From Candidatus Zixiibacteriota bacterium (lineage in GTDB: Bacteria > Zixibacteria > MSB-5A5 > DG-27): a stretch of 56,950 nucleotides of DNA. The notes under the pieces were generated by a model, which was given only the letters and a program-made list of their open reading frames with translations, did not search any database and was not told where the DNA came from. The first letter of the stretch is position 1; each line of letters starts with the position of its first letter. Below, one piece after another: positions 23,246-31,000 of this stretch. A program made the position numbers and the translations under genes. The stretch covers positions 1 through 56,950 of the forward strand of contig JAUWHO010000005.1 in assembly GCA_030605835.1 (NCBI GenBank), read 5' to 3'.

Positions 23246-24160
23246 TCATAAGGAGAGCTTCTTAGTCGCTATCCTCTCCAATTGAGGCTGCTCAAGCTCC
23301 AAGAACTCACAGATGGGAAGAAACTGGAAAGTCCGCAAGAGCCTTTCGAGCTTTCTTTCAACTATCTTCAAGTTGGAGTAATGCCTGAATGTCTCCCAGA
23401 AACCGATTTTTAAGGCTGGTTGCTCCGGGTCCAACTCCCACGGATGCAGATAGAATACGACCGGCAATCCCCGCCGGTTTATCCTCCGCAAGCTCCAGTT
23501 GGTGAACCAGAGGGGGAAGAGCCGGAAATAGCCGCCCCCACCAAATGGCAGATTCTGTCCCAGGATTCGGATCGAAGAGGGAGGCAGCTCTATGATTTCG
23601 CCTCCATGGTCGGTTCTTATCTTGAATTTCTCACGCGGCGTCCGGGGCATCCCGTAGCGATCGTGAAATATCGGAAAAATGCTGGAATCGTATCTTATTC
23701 CCATCTCCGCTAGAATCTCGAATGCCCATAAGGTGTCTTCCTTAATGGAGAAACTCGGAGCCCTGAAACCGAGGATCTTCTTCCCCGTCAGCCCCTGCAA
23801 GATATCGACGGACCTCGTCAGTTGCTTACGGAAATCCTCCGGGCTCATCTCGTGGATGAGTCGGTGGTCGTGGCCGTGACAGGCGACCTCATGCCCGAAA
23901 CCTGCGATCTTTTTGACCACCCAAGGGTGGTGTTCTCCAATCCAGCCCAGGACGAAGAAAGTCGCCCTCACCTGATATCGCTCAAGGAGATCCAGGATTC
24001 TCTCCACGTTTCCCTCTACCCGGCTCTCAAGTTGTGGCCACTGGTCGGGAGTCACGACCTTCTCGAAAATGCTGGCGTGGAAATACTCCTCCACGTCAAA
24101 GGTCAGGATATTCCTTACGCCTCCGGAGGTTAAATCCTTTTGGGGTCTTGGGGCTGTCAT
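23246..24160 (-). CDS. XrtA-type polysaccharide deacetylase (NodB domain with DUF3473-like tail)
   Basis: 304 residues. The NodB/CE4 metal site is D22 in L-T-F-D-V-E-E-Y-F-H with the H-G-H-D-H cluster at 95-99. R133 lies in the G-F-R-A-P-S-F-S motif. The second half contains G-G-G-G-Y-F-R-L-F and V-F-Y-L-H-P-W-E-L-D-P, characteristic of the deacetylase subfamily (TIGR03006) found in exosortase/PEP-CTERM exopolysaccharide clusters. It would remove N-acetyl groups from an exported polysaccharide. There is no signal peptide, as is usual in that subfamily. No exosortase or chain-length genes are in the window, so the rest of the cluster must be elsewhere. Confidence 0.88.
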   Translation of the reverse strand: MTAPRPQKDLTSGGVRNILTFDVEEYFHASIFEKVVTPDQWPQLESRVEGNVERILDLLERYQVRATFFVLGWIGEHHPWVVKKIAGFGHEVACHGHDHRLIHEMSPEDFRKQLTRSVDILQGLTGKKILGFRAPSFSIKEDTLWAFEILAEMGIRYDSSIFPIFHDRYGMPRTPREKFKIRTDHGGEIIELPPSSIRILGQNLPFGGGGYFRLFPLWFTNWSLRRINRRGLPVVFYLHPWELDPEQPALKIGFWETFRHYSNLKIVERKLERLLRTFQFLPICEFLELEQPQLERIATKKLSL

Positions 24161-24213
24161 TTTCTATTAAATCGGCGATGCGACTTCGCAGCTTTAAGGA
24201 AATTCTGCTGGTC

Positions 24214-24627
24214 TCACTCTCCCATTATCTTGATGATGACCCTCTTTCTCCTCTGACCGTCAAATTCGGCATAATAAACCTGTTGCCAGGGGCCGAGATC
24301 CAGAGCTCCATCAGTTATTGGAATTATTACCTGATGGTGCATCAGAAGATTCTTGAGATGAGCATCTCCGTTGGTCTCCCCGGTGCGATGATGACGATAA
24401 TCGACCCCTTCGGGGGCCAACTTCCCCAACCATTCGTCGATGTCGCCGATTAACCCCGGTTCGGCATCGTTGACATAGACTGAGGCCGTAATGTGCATGG
24501 CCGAAACCAGACAGAAGCCCTCCTTCACTCCCGATTCAGCCAATGCTTCTTCCACCTCAGAGGTGATGTTGACATACTCACGGTGACGCTTGGTATTGAA
24601 CGTGACGTACTTAGTGTGGAATTTCAT
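24214..24627 (-). CDS. YjbQ/UPF0047 family protein
   Basis: 137 residues, full length for the family, which has been described as having weak secondary thiamine-phosphate synthase activity and otherwise has no firm role. Signature stretches are [27 protein letters not shown] and [14 protein letters not shown]. The conserved H residues lie in the metal-binding position. A GAGGAG lies seven bases before the ATG. It is transcribed toward the deacetylase gene, 53 bases away, but a functional link is unlikely. Confidence 0.93.
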   Translation of the reverse strand: MKFHTKYVTFNTKRHREYVNITSEVEEALAESGVKEGFCLVSAMHITASVYVNDAEPGLIGDIDEWLGKLAPEGVDYRHHRTGETNGDAHLKNLLMHHQVIIPITDGALDLGPWQQVYYAEFDGQRRKRVIIKIMGE

Positions 24628-24697
24628 GTCTCGCTCCTCTTGAATTGAAATCCATCAGAAGATAGCGAAATCTCAAAGCCGTTTCAAGCTGGCTTTT

Positions 24698-24732
24698 GGG
24701 TTGTAGTTAGTGGTGAGTAGTGAAAGGTCGAT
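24698..24732. repeat. Heptamer array, five units
   Basis: Units GGGTTGT, AGTTAGT, GGTGAGT, AGTGAAA and GGTCGAT in the gap between the divergent YjbQ and reductase genes. Confidence 0.7.
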
Positions 24733-24816
24733 GTTCCTCTGTCATATTTCGAAACCCTTGCTCTGGCGTGCACCGGATTGTAAATTGTCTCTGAATTTGA
24801 GTCCAGCATTTCAGAA

Positions 24817-25731
24817 ATGGATGCAGGAAAGAAAACCAAAGTCCTTTTGACCGGCGCGAGTGGGTTCTTGGGATTCAATTTGATGAGTCTCTTGAAAACT
24901 GAATTCGAGTTGTACGGGACTTATTGTGCAAATCCGCCTCCGATTGAAGGGTATCGCTTCATCAAATTAGATGTGACTTCTCAAGAAAGTGTAAGAGAGG
25001 TATTGGAGACTGTTCACCCGGAAGTCATAATCCACGCCGCCGCCAAAGCAGATGTCGATTTCTGTGAGAGCAACCATGATGTCTCCTTCGGAGTAAACGT
25101 GCGCGGGAGTGAGAATCTGGTAAAACAAGCGGAGCTGATAGGTGCTCGTTTCATATATCTCTCCACTGATCTGGTCTTTGATGGCGAAGAGGGAGACTAC
25201 TCAGAGGACGATAATCCTAACCCCACGAGCTTCTATGGTGCCACTAAGCTGGAGGCGGAGGAGCGGGTGCTGAACCTCTCACAGAAAGCACTGGTGCTTC
25301 GTCTCTCGTTACTGTACGGTAACAGGGGGCACAGCAATGTTGGCTTTGTTTATAGGTTGCTCGAATCTCTGAAGACCGGGAAGTCTTTTAGGCTTTTCAC
25401 CGACCAGTACCGCACTCCCCTTTACCTTGAGGATGTCGCCGAGGCGTTTAAGGGAATTGTCCTGGATATGAATTTTCGGGGATTATATCATCTCGGAGGA
25501 CCGGAGATGGTCTCACGCTGGCAGTTCGGACAAATTCTGGCAGAGGTCTTTGGCTTCTCAGAGAAGCTACTGTTGCCGATTAAGATGGAGGATTTGCCGG
25601 AAATGCTGACTCGCCCTCGAGACTGTTCCCTGAATTCCAGCAGGTTGTGTAAACAAATGAATTTGCAACCCCTATCTGTCAAAGAGGGACTGCAGAAGCT
25701 GAAACAAGTGATGTCAGTCAACCAGCAGTAA
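24817..25731 (+). CDS. RmlD-like NAD(P)-dependent sugar reductase
   Basis: 304 residues of the dTDP-4-dehydrorhamnose reductase family (extended SDR). The cofactor motif T-G-A-S-G-F-L-G is at about 12-19. Further motifs are V-I-I-H-A-A-A-K-A-D-V-D-F-C-E and the S-T-D-L-V-F-D-G motif, which is diagnostic for RmlD-like proteins. The catalytic Y-x3-K is in F-Y-G-A-T-K. No rmlA, rmlB or rmlC is in the window, so the true substrate may not be dTDP-4-keto-rhamnose; some paralogues act on other keto-sugars or are MAT2B-like. It is followed, across a heptamer array, by a MurG-like glycosyltransferase in the same direction. Confidence 0.82.
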   Translation: MDAGKKTKVLLTGASGFLGFNLMSLLKTEFELYGTYCANPPPIEGYRFIKLDVTSQESVREVLETVHPEVIIHAAAKADVDFCESNHDVSFGVNVRGSENLVKQAELIGARFIYLSTDLVFDGEEGDYSEDDNPNPTSFYGATKLEAEERVLNLSQKALVLRLSLLYGNRGHSNVGFVYRLLESLKTGKSFRLFTDQYRTPLYLEDVAEAFKGIVLDMNFRGLYHLGGPEMVSRWQFGQILAEVFGFSEKLLLPIKMEDLPEMLTRPRDCSLNSSRLCKQMNLQPLSVKEGLQKLKQVMSVNQQ

Positions 25732-25758
25732 TACCAGAAGTAGACAATGGAAACCTCC

Positions 25759-25793
25759 ACCCACTACTCAACGCTAACCACTAGCAAATTACC
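25759..25793. repeat. Heptamer array on the opposite strand, five units
   Basis: Units ACCCACT, ACTCAAC, GCTAACC, ACTAGCA and AATTACC, which read as AGTGGGT-, GGTTAGC- and GGTAATT-like on the minus strand. They fill the gap before the glycosyltransferase gene. Confidence 0.6.
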
Positions 25794-25799
25794 AGCAAG

Positions 25800-26897
25800 A
25801 TGAAATCGCCGAAAGTGGTCTTTTACATCAGCGGGCACGGTTACGGACACGCCACTCGCCAGATCACGATCATGAATCGCCTCAAGCAACGACTGCCCGA
25901 AATCACGATAATGATCCGCAGTAGTGCTCCGCGGTGGCTGTTTGAGAATAATCTCAAATGTGAATTTCAGTTTCATGCGGTCAGAACAGATGTTGGGGTT
26001 GTGCAGAAAGACAGCCTCCATCTGGACAAGAAGGAGACGCTTCGCCAGGCGGCAGATTTCTTTAGCAACGTGGAAGAGCTGATCGAAGGCGAAGTTGAAG
26101 TTCTCAGAAGGACGAGGGTTGACCTCGTTGTTGGAGACATTCCCCCTCTGGCTTTCGAGGTTGCGTCGCGATTGAAGATCGCCGGAGTGGCGATCTCGAA
26201 TTTCTCCTGGGATTGGATATATGCACCTTACGTGGAAGAATATCCTGAGTATGCCTCTATCATCAAGCTCACCAGGGGTGGATACAGTCGCGCGGAGCTT
26301 CTCCTGCGTCTCCCCTTCCACGGTGATACTTCAGCTTTCAGGCAGGTCCAGGACATCCCTCTGGTCGGAAGGAAATCGACCGTCAGTCGAGAGGAGACTC
26401 AGAGGAGATACAACTTGCCTTCCGGCAAAAAATGTGTTCTCTTATCCTTTGGCACATACGGACTCAAGGAGTTCAATTTCGACGAGATAGAAAAGCTGAA
26501 CGATTACTTTTTCATTGCGACTTTTATGCTGGAGACCTCTTATAAAAACCTCCTTTGTCTGCGAGGACACGACTTAGTTCACGAGGATTTGGTGGCAGCC
26601 TGTGATGTGGTAATAACCAAACCAGGGTATGGAATCGTCGCCGAGAGCTTGATCAACCGTACCCCAATTTTGTATACCTCCAGAGGGGATTTCGCAGAGT
26701 ATCCAGAACTCCTAAAAGGTCTCGGGCAGTATGGGCACTCTCTTTTTATCCCCAAGCGAGATTTCCTCAACGGCAACTGGGGAGATTATCTCAAGACGCT
26801 TCTGGAGAAGGAGTTCCAATGGCCCGAGATCGATTTCTCTGGCGATGCGAAGGCGGCAGATTTGCTCTTGGAGAAGCTGAAGGAGAAAGATCAGTAA
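25800..26897 (+). CDS. MurG-like (GT-B) glycosyltransferase family protein
   Basis: 365 residues. The N-terminal V-V-F-Y-I-S-G-H-G-Y-G-H-A-T-R loop is the nucleotide-sugar transferase start seen in MurG-like proteins and in the N-terminal domain of L-arabinokinases. The C-terminal half has L-L-S-F-G-T-Y-G-L near 221-229 and the V-I-T-K-P-G-Y-G-I-V-A-E-S donor-binding motif (compare I-S-R-x-G-x-x-T-x-x-E in MurG). There is no transmembrane helix, so it works in the cytosol or at the inner membrane face. The substrate is unknown; the RmlD-like gene just before it suggests a sugar pathway. Confidence 0.75.
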   Translation: MKSPKVVFYISGHGYGHATRQITIMNRLKQRLPEITIMIRSSAPRWLFENNLKCEFQFHAVRTDVGVVQKDSLHLDKKETLRQAADFFSNVEELIEGEVEVLRRTRVDLVVGDIPPLAFEVASRLKIAGVAISNFSWDWIYAPYVEEYPEYASIIKLTRGGYSRAELLLRLPFHGDTSAFRQVQDIPLVGRKSTVSREETQRRYNLPSGKKCVLLSFGTYGLKEFNFDEIEKLNDYFFIATFMLETSYKNLLCLRGHDLVHEDLVAACDVVITKPGYGIVAESLINRTPILYTSRGDFAEYPELLKGLGQYGHSLFIPKRDFLNGNWGDYLKTLLEKEFQWPEIDFSGDAKAADLLLEKLKEKDQ

Positions 26898-26946
26898 GCG
26901 TAATAGCATAAACCGCTCACCCTTTTTGATTCTTGAGGAGGTAGTC

Positions 26947-27354
26947 ATGTTTTGGAGAGTCTTAGGTACTATCGGCGTAATTGTGTTGTTGGGTGCAACC
27001 CCCCTGTTAGCACAAGAGGCAATGACTGCGGGGGAGTTGGTGGTTGAAGAGATGACCTTCTGCACCGGGGTCGAAGACCGTGAGCCGATTGGCGAGGCCA
27101 CCGAATTCACCACCGAGGTTGGCAGAGTCTGGTGCTGGACGGAAATTGTAGGCGCAAGCGATACCACCTTTGTCACTCACAAGTGGTATTGGGACGGGGA
27201 AAATGTCGCCAACGTTGAACTGGAGGTTAGATATCCTCGTATGCGCACCTGGAGCTACAAGACCATCACCTCGGAGATGGCCGGCGACTGGAAGGTTGAA
27301 GTTGTCGATGCCGGCGGGGAGGTTTTGAGGGAGCTGAGCTTCGAGATCAAGTAA
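26947..27354 (+). CDS. Exported DUF2914 protein
   Basis: 135 residues. A GGAGG five bases before the ATG at 26947 fixes the start. A signal peptide (MFWRVLGTIGVIVLLGATPL, then cleavage near A-Q-E) precedes a single DUF2914 domain. The domain has F-C-T-G-V-E-D-R-E-P, V-W-C-W-T-E-I, T-H-K-W-Y-W-D-G and the closing G-D-W-K-V-E-V-V-D strand. DUF2914 is a small beta domain of unknown function in exported proteins, presumably binding or structural. It follows the glycosyltransferase by 49 bases and may share its transcript. Confidence 0.85.
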   Translation: MFWRVLGTIGVIVLLGATPLLAQEAMTAGELVVEEMTFCTGVEDREPIGEATEFTTEVGRVWCWTEIVGASDTTFVTHKWYWDGENVANVELEVRYPRMRTWSYKTITSEMAGDWKVEVVDAGGEVLRELSFEIK

Positions 27355-27568
27355 GTTCAGAGCACAGGACGCGCCCTCCGACGGAGAACTTCTGTCTTGC
27401 AGGGGTTCACATAATCTTCAGGCGGCTGTGACGGGATTTCGGTCCTCGATTCTCTTCTCTAAGAGTTTTTCCTTAGGTTTCAGCGTCGTTGGCATTCTTG
27501 TCTTCAGCGGTTGTATTTGACAATCAAGGGCTGAGTGGATAGAGATCAACGAGTGTGACGAGGTTACA

Positions 27569-28153
27569 ATGTACTTTAGCTCTTCGATGATAAAAGAGGT
27601 GGAGGCAAGATACGGCGTTCCCAGAGAGCTTGCGATGCAGCTCGAGACCTCTCTGGAGGAGTTCACGAGCATAAGAGAAAGCCAGAAGGATGGGCGCTCA
27701 CACGATTTGACCTTTTTCATCTTCAAGGGTAAGGAGCTCATCTTCATCGCCAAGCACTGGTATCCCCCGGGGATGTACCGCGCCCCCTCAGGGGGACTTC
27801 ACCGCGGTGAGAGCTTCGAAGAGGGGGCAAAGAGGGAGATTTACGAGGAGACCGGAGTCGATGTCGAGATTGAGAAATACCTCTTGAGGATTAATGTTAC
27901 CTTCACCTGTGGTGACGACAGAATCGATTGGAAAACGCATATATTTAAGGTCAAATATCTCCGTGGCGAGCCTCATCCCATAGATACCGAAGAGATAAAG
28001 GAAGTGAAGCTGGTCAAAATCTCCGACATCCCCGACATAAAGAGAATCATGCTTTCTCTGAATTCGACCGGTCTTGGCTATAGAGCCAGACTGACGGATG
28101 AAGTGTTGAAGATTCTGAGAGAGGATCCGGACAGTTCAAACCTTTTTCTGTAG
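27569..28153 (+). CDS. Nudix hydrolase
   Basis: 194 residues. The Nudix box G-x5-E-x7-R-E-x-x-E-E-x-G is complete at about 73-95 (G-G-L-H-R-G-E-S-F-E-E-G-A-K, then R-E-I-Y-E-E-T-G-V-D). It therefore hydrolyses a nucleoside diphosphate linked to another group with Mg2+ help. The substrate is not predictable. The first 60 residues are an unusual N-terminal extension with no known motif. Its 3' end overlaps the end of the convergent MATE gene by 18 bases. Confidence 0.9.
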   Translation: MYFSSSMIKEVEARYGVPRELAMQLETSLEEFTSIRESQKDGRSHDLTFFIFKGKELIFIAKHWYPPGMYRAPSGGLHRGESFEEGAKREIYEETGVDVEIEKYLLRINVTFTCGDDRIDWKTHIFKVKYLRGEPHPIDTEEIKEVKLVKISDIPDIKRIMLSLNSTGLGYRARLTDEVLKILREDPDSSNLFL

Positions 28154-29521
28154 CCATCCCCCTCGTCGGAACCAGAGATAGAAAAGCAAAGCGCTGAGGA
28201 TGGAGGCCACCGTTAATGCCCACCAGACCCCGTTCTGATCCACCATAAACAGTCTTGTCAAAGCCAGTGCCATCGGGATTTCCAGAATCCAGGAGTGAAT
28301 GAGACTGAAAACCATCGCAGGCTTGTTCTCGCCGGCGCCGGTGTAAATCTCCTCCATTGCTATGAAGAGACCGACGAAGGGGAAACAGACGGCGATGATC
28401 CTGAGAATCGCAGTCCCTAAGGAGAGCATCTCCGGGGTCTTGAAGAAGAGCCAGACAATCTGGGGAGCGAAGATCAGATTTACGATGGAGAAAAACGCCA
28501 TAATCCCCATACTCAAGAGGATCGACTGTCGTGCAGTCTCTTTGGCTCTCTCGAACTTTTTTGCACCCAGGTTATGTCCGATAAGAGAGGAGACGCCTAG
28601 TCCCAGCCCGACTATAATCATAATTCCTAAAGCGGAAACCCGCATCCCCACGCCGTAGATGGCCACCACCGAGGTTCCGAAGATCGCGATTATCGGCATG
28701 ATTGCAACCCGGGAGAGTGACCAGGAGATTGAGTTTATCCCCGCAGGAATGCCAATTGTGAAAATCTCGAGTATGGACCTTAGCCTCATACCCACCTCGC
28801 CCTTCAATCTCAAGCGGATGTTGGTCTTACCTCCGAAGAAGATGTAGAGGCCCACGATGAAGATCACGGCATAGGAGACGACCGAAGCGACGGCCGCTCC
28901 GACGAGCCCCATCTCCGGGAAAATCCACCACCCAAAGATCAGAAAGGGATCCAAAACCATATTCAGCAGCGCTCCCCCCACCATTATGAACATGGCCTTG
29001 TTGGGATCGGCGACACTCCGCAGGGCAGTGTAGATAGTGTATGCGGAAAAACAGAAACCCAATCCCAAAAACTGAATCCGCCCATAGCTGACGCCGAGTG
29101 CTGCGACCTCCGGCTCGGCCCCCAGGATCAGGAGGATTTGGTGGAGGAAGGGATAAGCGAGAGCCCCGAAAAAGATCGCCAAAGTCCATTTCAAAATAAA
29201 GGTTTCTTTTATGACCGCAGCGGTTTTAGCGTAATCCTTCTCTCCGTAACGGCGAGAGATCACCGCCACGGATCCAGTCCCGGCAATCATGTTGGCAGCT
29301 CCAATGACCCAGTAGAAAGCCGTAAAGATCGTCACGGCTGCTACGTGCTTAGCTCCTAACCTCGCAACCCAGAACATATCGGCGATGTCGTAGATGTTGC
29401 CGGAGGCAAAACCTATCATAGAGGGAAGGCTCATCCGCAGGATGCTGCCGATAATACTCCCTTCGGTGTGATCGCGGGTTTTTCTTTTGGCAGCTATCGT
29501 AGTCTCAATGTCTCTAGTCAT
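28136..29521 (-). CDS. MATE family multidrug/sodium (or proton) antiporter
   Basis: 461 residues with about twelve hydrophobic helices in two six-helix halves, the NorM/DinF-like MATE layout. The start of helix 1 has S-L-P-S-M-I-G-F-A-S-G-N-I-Y-D-I-A-D-M-F-W-V-A-R-L-G, the usual 'P-x-x-x...D-x-x-F-v-g-x-l-G' pattern. It would export cationic or hydrophobic compounds across the inner membrane. Length is typical. It is convergent with the Nudix gene; the upstream gap holds REP-like palindromes. Confidence 0.92.
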   Translation of the reverse strand: MTRDIETTIAAKRKTRDHTEGSIIGSILRMSLPSMIGFASGNIYDIADMFWVARLGAKHVAAVTIFTAFYWVIGAANMIAGTGSVAVISRRYGEKDYAKTAAVIKETFILKWTLAIFFGALAYPFLHQILLILGAEPEVAALGVSYGRIQFLGLGFCFSAYTIYTALRSVADPNKAMFIMVGGALLNMVLDPFLIFGWWIFPEMGLVGAAVASVVSYAVIFIVGLYIFFGGKTNIRLRLKGEVGMRLRSILEIFTIGIPAGINSISWSLSRVAIMPIIAIFGTSVVAIYGVGMRVSALGIMIIVGLGLGVSSLIGHNLGAKKFERAKETARQSILLSMGIMAFFSIVNLIFAPQIVWLFFKTPEMLSLGTAILRIIAVCFPFVGLFIAMEEIYTGAGENKPAMVFSLIHSWILEIPMALALTRLFMVDQNGVWWALTVASILSALLFYLWFRRGGWLQKKV

Positions 29522-29539
29522 TTTTGAAGACGGTCGTTC

Positions 29540-29568
29540 GTAGCGGGAGCCTTCTGGCTTCCAATGTA
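29540..29568. repeat. REP-like palindrome with GTAGC box
   Basis: GTAGC followed by the imperfect stem GGGAGCC-TTCT-GGCTTCC and an AATGTAG end. Its layout resembles the GTAGC plus GGAAAC palindromes around the HEAT gene. Confidence 0.5.
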
Positions 29569-29723
29569 GTCAGGAGGGTGATTAGCAGAGGCAGTATAAT
29601 CCTCGGTTACGGGATTCGGCGAAAACCTGTAATTTTGAAAAGTCCCTTGAAAGAGGCATACAAATCGACAGGTCTATGAATACATATGAGTCGCTTGAGC
29701 ACACTTATCTATTTTAAGGTTCC

Positions 29724-29763
29724 GTAGGTCAAAACAACAAGCTCTGCTGGTCGTTAAGCCTGC
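29724..29763. repeat. Imperfect palindrome, REP-like
   Basis: Outer arms GTAGG/CCTGC (29724-29728, 29759-29763) and inner arms AACAACAAGC/GCTGGTCGTT around a TCT loop. It has no T-run. It may belong to the same broad class as the other GTAG-starting palindromes. Confidence 0.4.
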
Positions 29764-29858
29764 AGGTGGAAATATAAACCCTTGTCTTGAAGCTGGAAAG
29801 CTGAAGCTCTACGAGTCGTCCGGTACCGATCCGTATGGATATGACTTTCCACTACATG

Positions 29859-30869
29859 CTACTTTCCGAGGGCCTCCTTTACCTTCTTAGCGAGAGCCGG
29901 AACGATCTCAAAGAGGTCTCCCACGATGCCGTAGGTAGCGACGTTGAAGATGGGAGCCTCCGGGTCCCTGTTTATGGCGACGATGACTTTCGAGGATTGC
30001 ATCCCTGCTAAGTGCTGAATAGCTCCAGCGATACCACAGGCAATGTAAAGCTTTGGATTAACAGTCTTGCCGGTCTGTCCGACCTGATGAGCATAAGGAA
30101 TCCAGTCGGCGTCAACGGCAGCACGGGAGGCCCCCAAAGCCCCGCTGAAGGCATCCGCAAGCTCCTGAACCAGCGGGAAATTCTTGGTGTCCTTGACTCC
30201 CCTCCCTCCGGAGACGATGATGTCGGCTTCGGTGAGAGAAATTTGCTGACCGCCCGCCTTGACCGCTTCCGTCACCCTGGAGCCATGCTCGAGGCTGTCC
30301 AAATCGTAGTTTTTTGTGACGACCTCCCCACTTCCACCCTCCTCCACCTCGGCCTCGGAAAAGGCCTTAGGTCTAAGCGTCACTAACTGAGGCCGGGAAT
30401 TCGGGCAGGAGACCTGCAGCATCACATTGCCTCCGTGGGTGGGACGGGTGGCAATAATGCTTCCATTCTCACCGCCGGACTCCAGACCGGTCACATCCGA
30501 AGCCAGGGCGGTATTGAGCTTTGCCGCCAGGCGAGGGAATAATGCCTTGCCGTAAAACGAGGCTATTCCGATCAAAGCCTCCGGCTTGTGCTCCTTGATC
30601 AAGTCTGCCAGAATCTGGACGTGAACCTGGTCAACAAAAGCGGTGAGACCTAAGACTTCGGCACAGATGACTCTGTTGGCGCCTCTTTTGATTAGCTCCT
30701 GAGCCTGCTCGCATAGTCCCTCGCCAATGAGAACAGAAGAGACCTCTGTTCCCTTTTCGCTCGCCAGTTTCTGGGCCTGCCCCAGGGCCTCGTAACTGAC
30801 CGGAGTGATCCTCCCCTCCTTCACCTCCGCATAGGACCAAAAACCTTTATAGTCGGAAAGTTCTGCCAT
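29859..30869 (-). CDS. etfA: Electron transfer flavoprotein alpha subunit
   Basis: 336 residues, normal length. EtfA binds FAD and with EtfB passes electrons from acyl-CoA dehydrogenases or similar enzymes to the quinone pool. The N-terminal ETF domain contains A-S-D-V-T-G and R-P-T-H-G-G-N-V-M. The C-terminal FAD domain has I-V-S-G-G-R-G-V-K, the G-Q-T-G-K-T-V-N-P-K-L-Y-I-A-C-G-I-A-G-A-I-Q-H signature split over two strands, and A-I-N-R-D-P-E-A-P-I-F. Its usual partner etfB is not beside it: upstream is secA, downstream a repeat-bearing gap. An acyl-CoA dehydrogenase is not in the window either. Confidence 0.95.
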   Translation of the reverse strand: MAELSDYKGFWSYAEVKEGRITPVSYEALGQAQKLASEKGTEVSSVLIGEGLCEQAQELIKRGANRVICAEVLGLTAFVDQVHVQILADLIKEHKPEALIGIASFYGKALFPRLAAKLNTALASDVTGLESGGENGSIIATRPTHGGNVMLQVSCPNSRPQLVTLRPKAFSEAEVEEGGSGEVVTKNYDLDSLEHGSRVTEAVKAGGQQISLTEADIIVSGGRGVKDTKNFPLVQELADAFSGALGASRAAVDADWIPYAHQVGQTGKTVNPKLYIACGIAGAIQHLAGMQSSKVIVAINRDPEAPIFNVATYGIVGDLFEIVPALAKKVKEALGK

Positions 30870-31000
30870 CTATACTCCTTCAAAGAGGTTTAGCTGCTTC
30901 TTCATCCACTTGAATCTGACCCGAAGGTTTTTCAATCCCTTTTGAAGTGCGGTCATTAGCCATCGGAATGCAGATTCGGCCGCAGTTGTTCCCACCGAGC

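Larger units (their letters stand above)
29522..29858. other. Intergenic region between the MATE and etfA genes
   Basis: About 340 bases with no gene. It contains two separate REP-like palindromes (29540-29568 and 29724-29763). No reading frame with a recognisable protein was found. Confidence 0.5.

Noticed and set aside
30880-31000. Possible EtfB remnant upstream of etfA
   Set aside because: All three minus-strand frames were read; none gives the EtfB C-terminal pattern.
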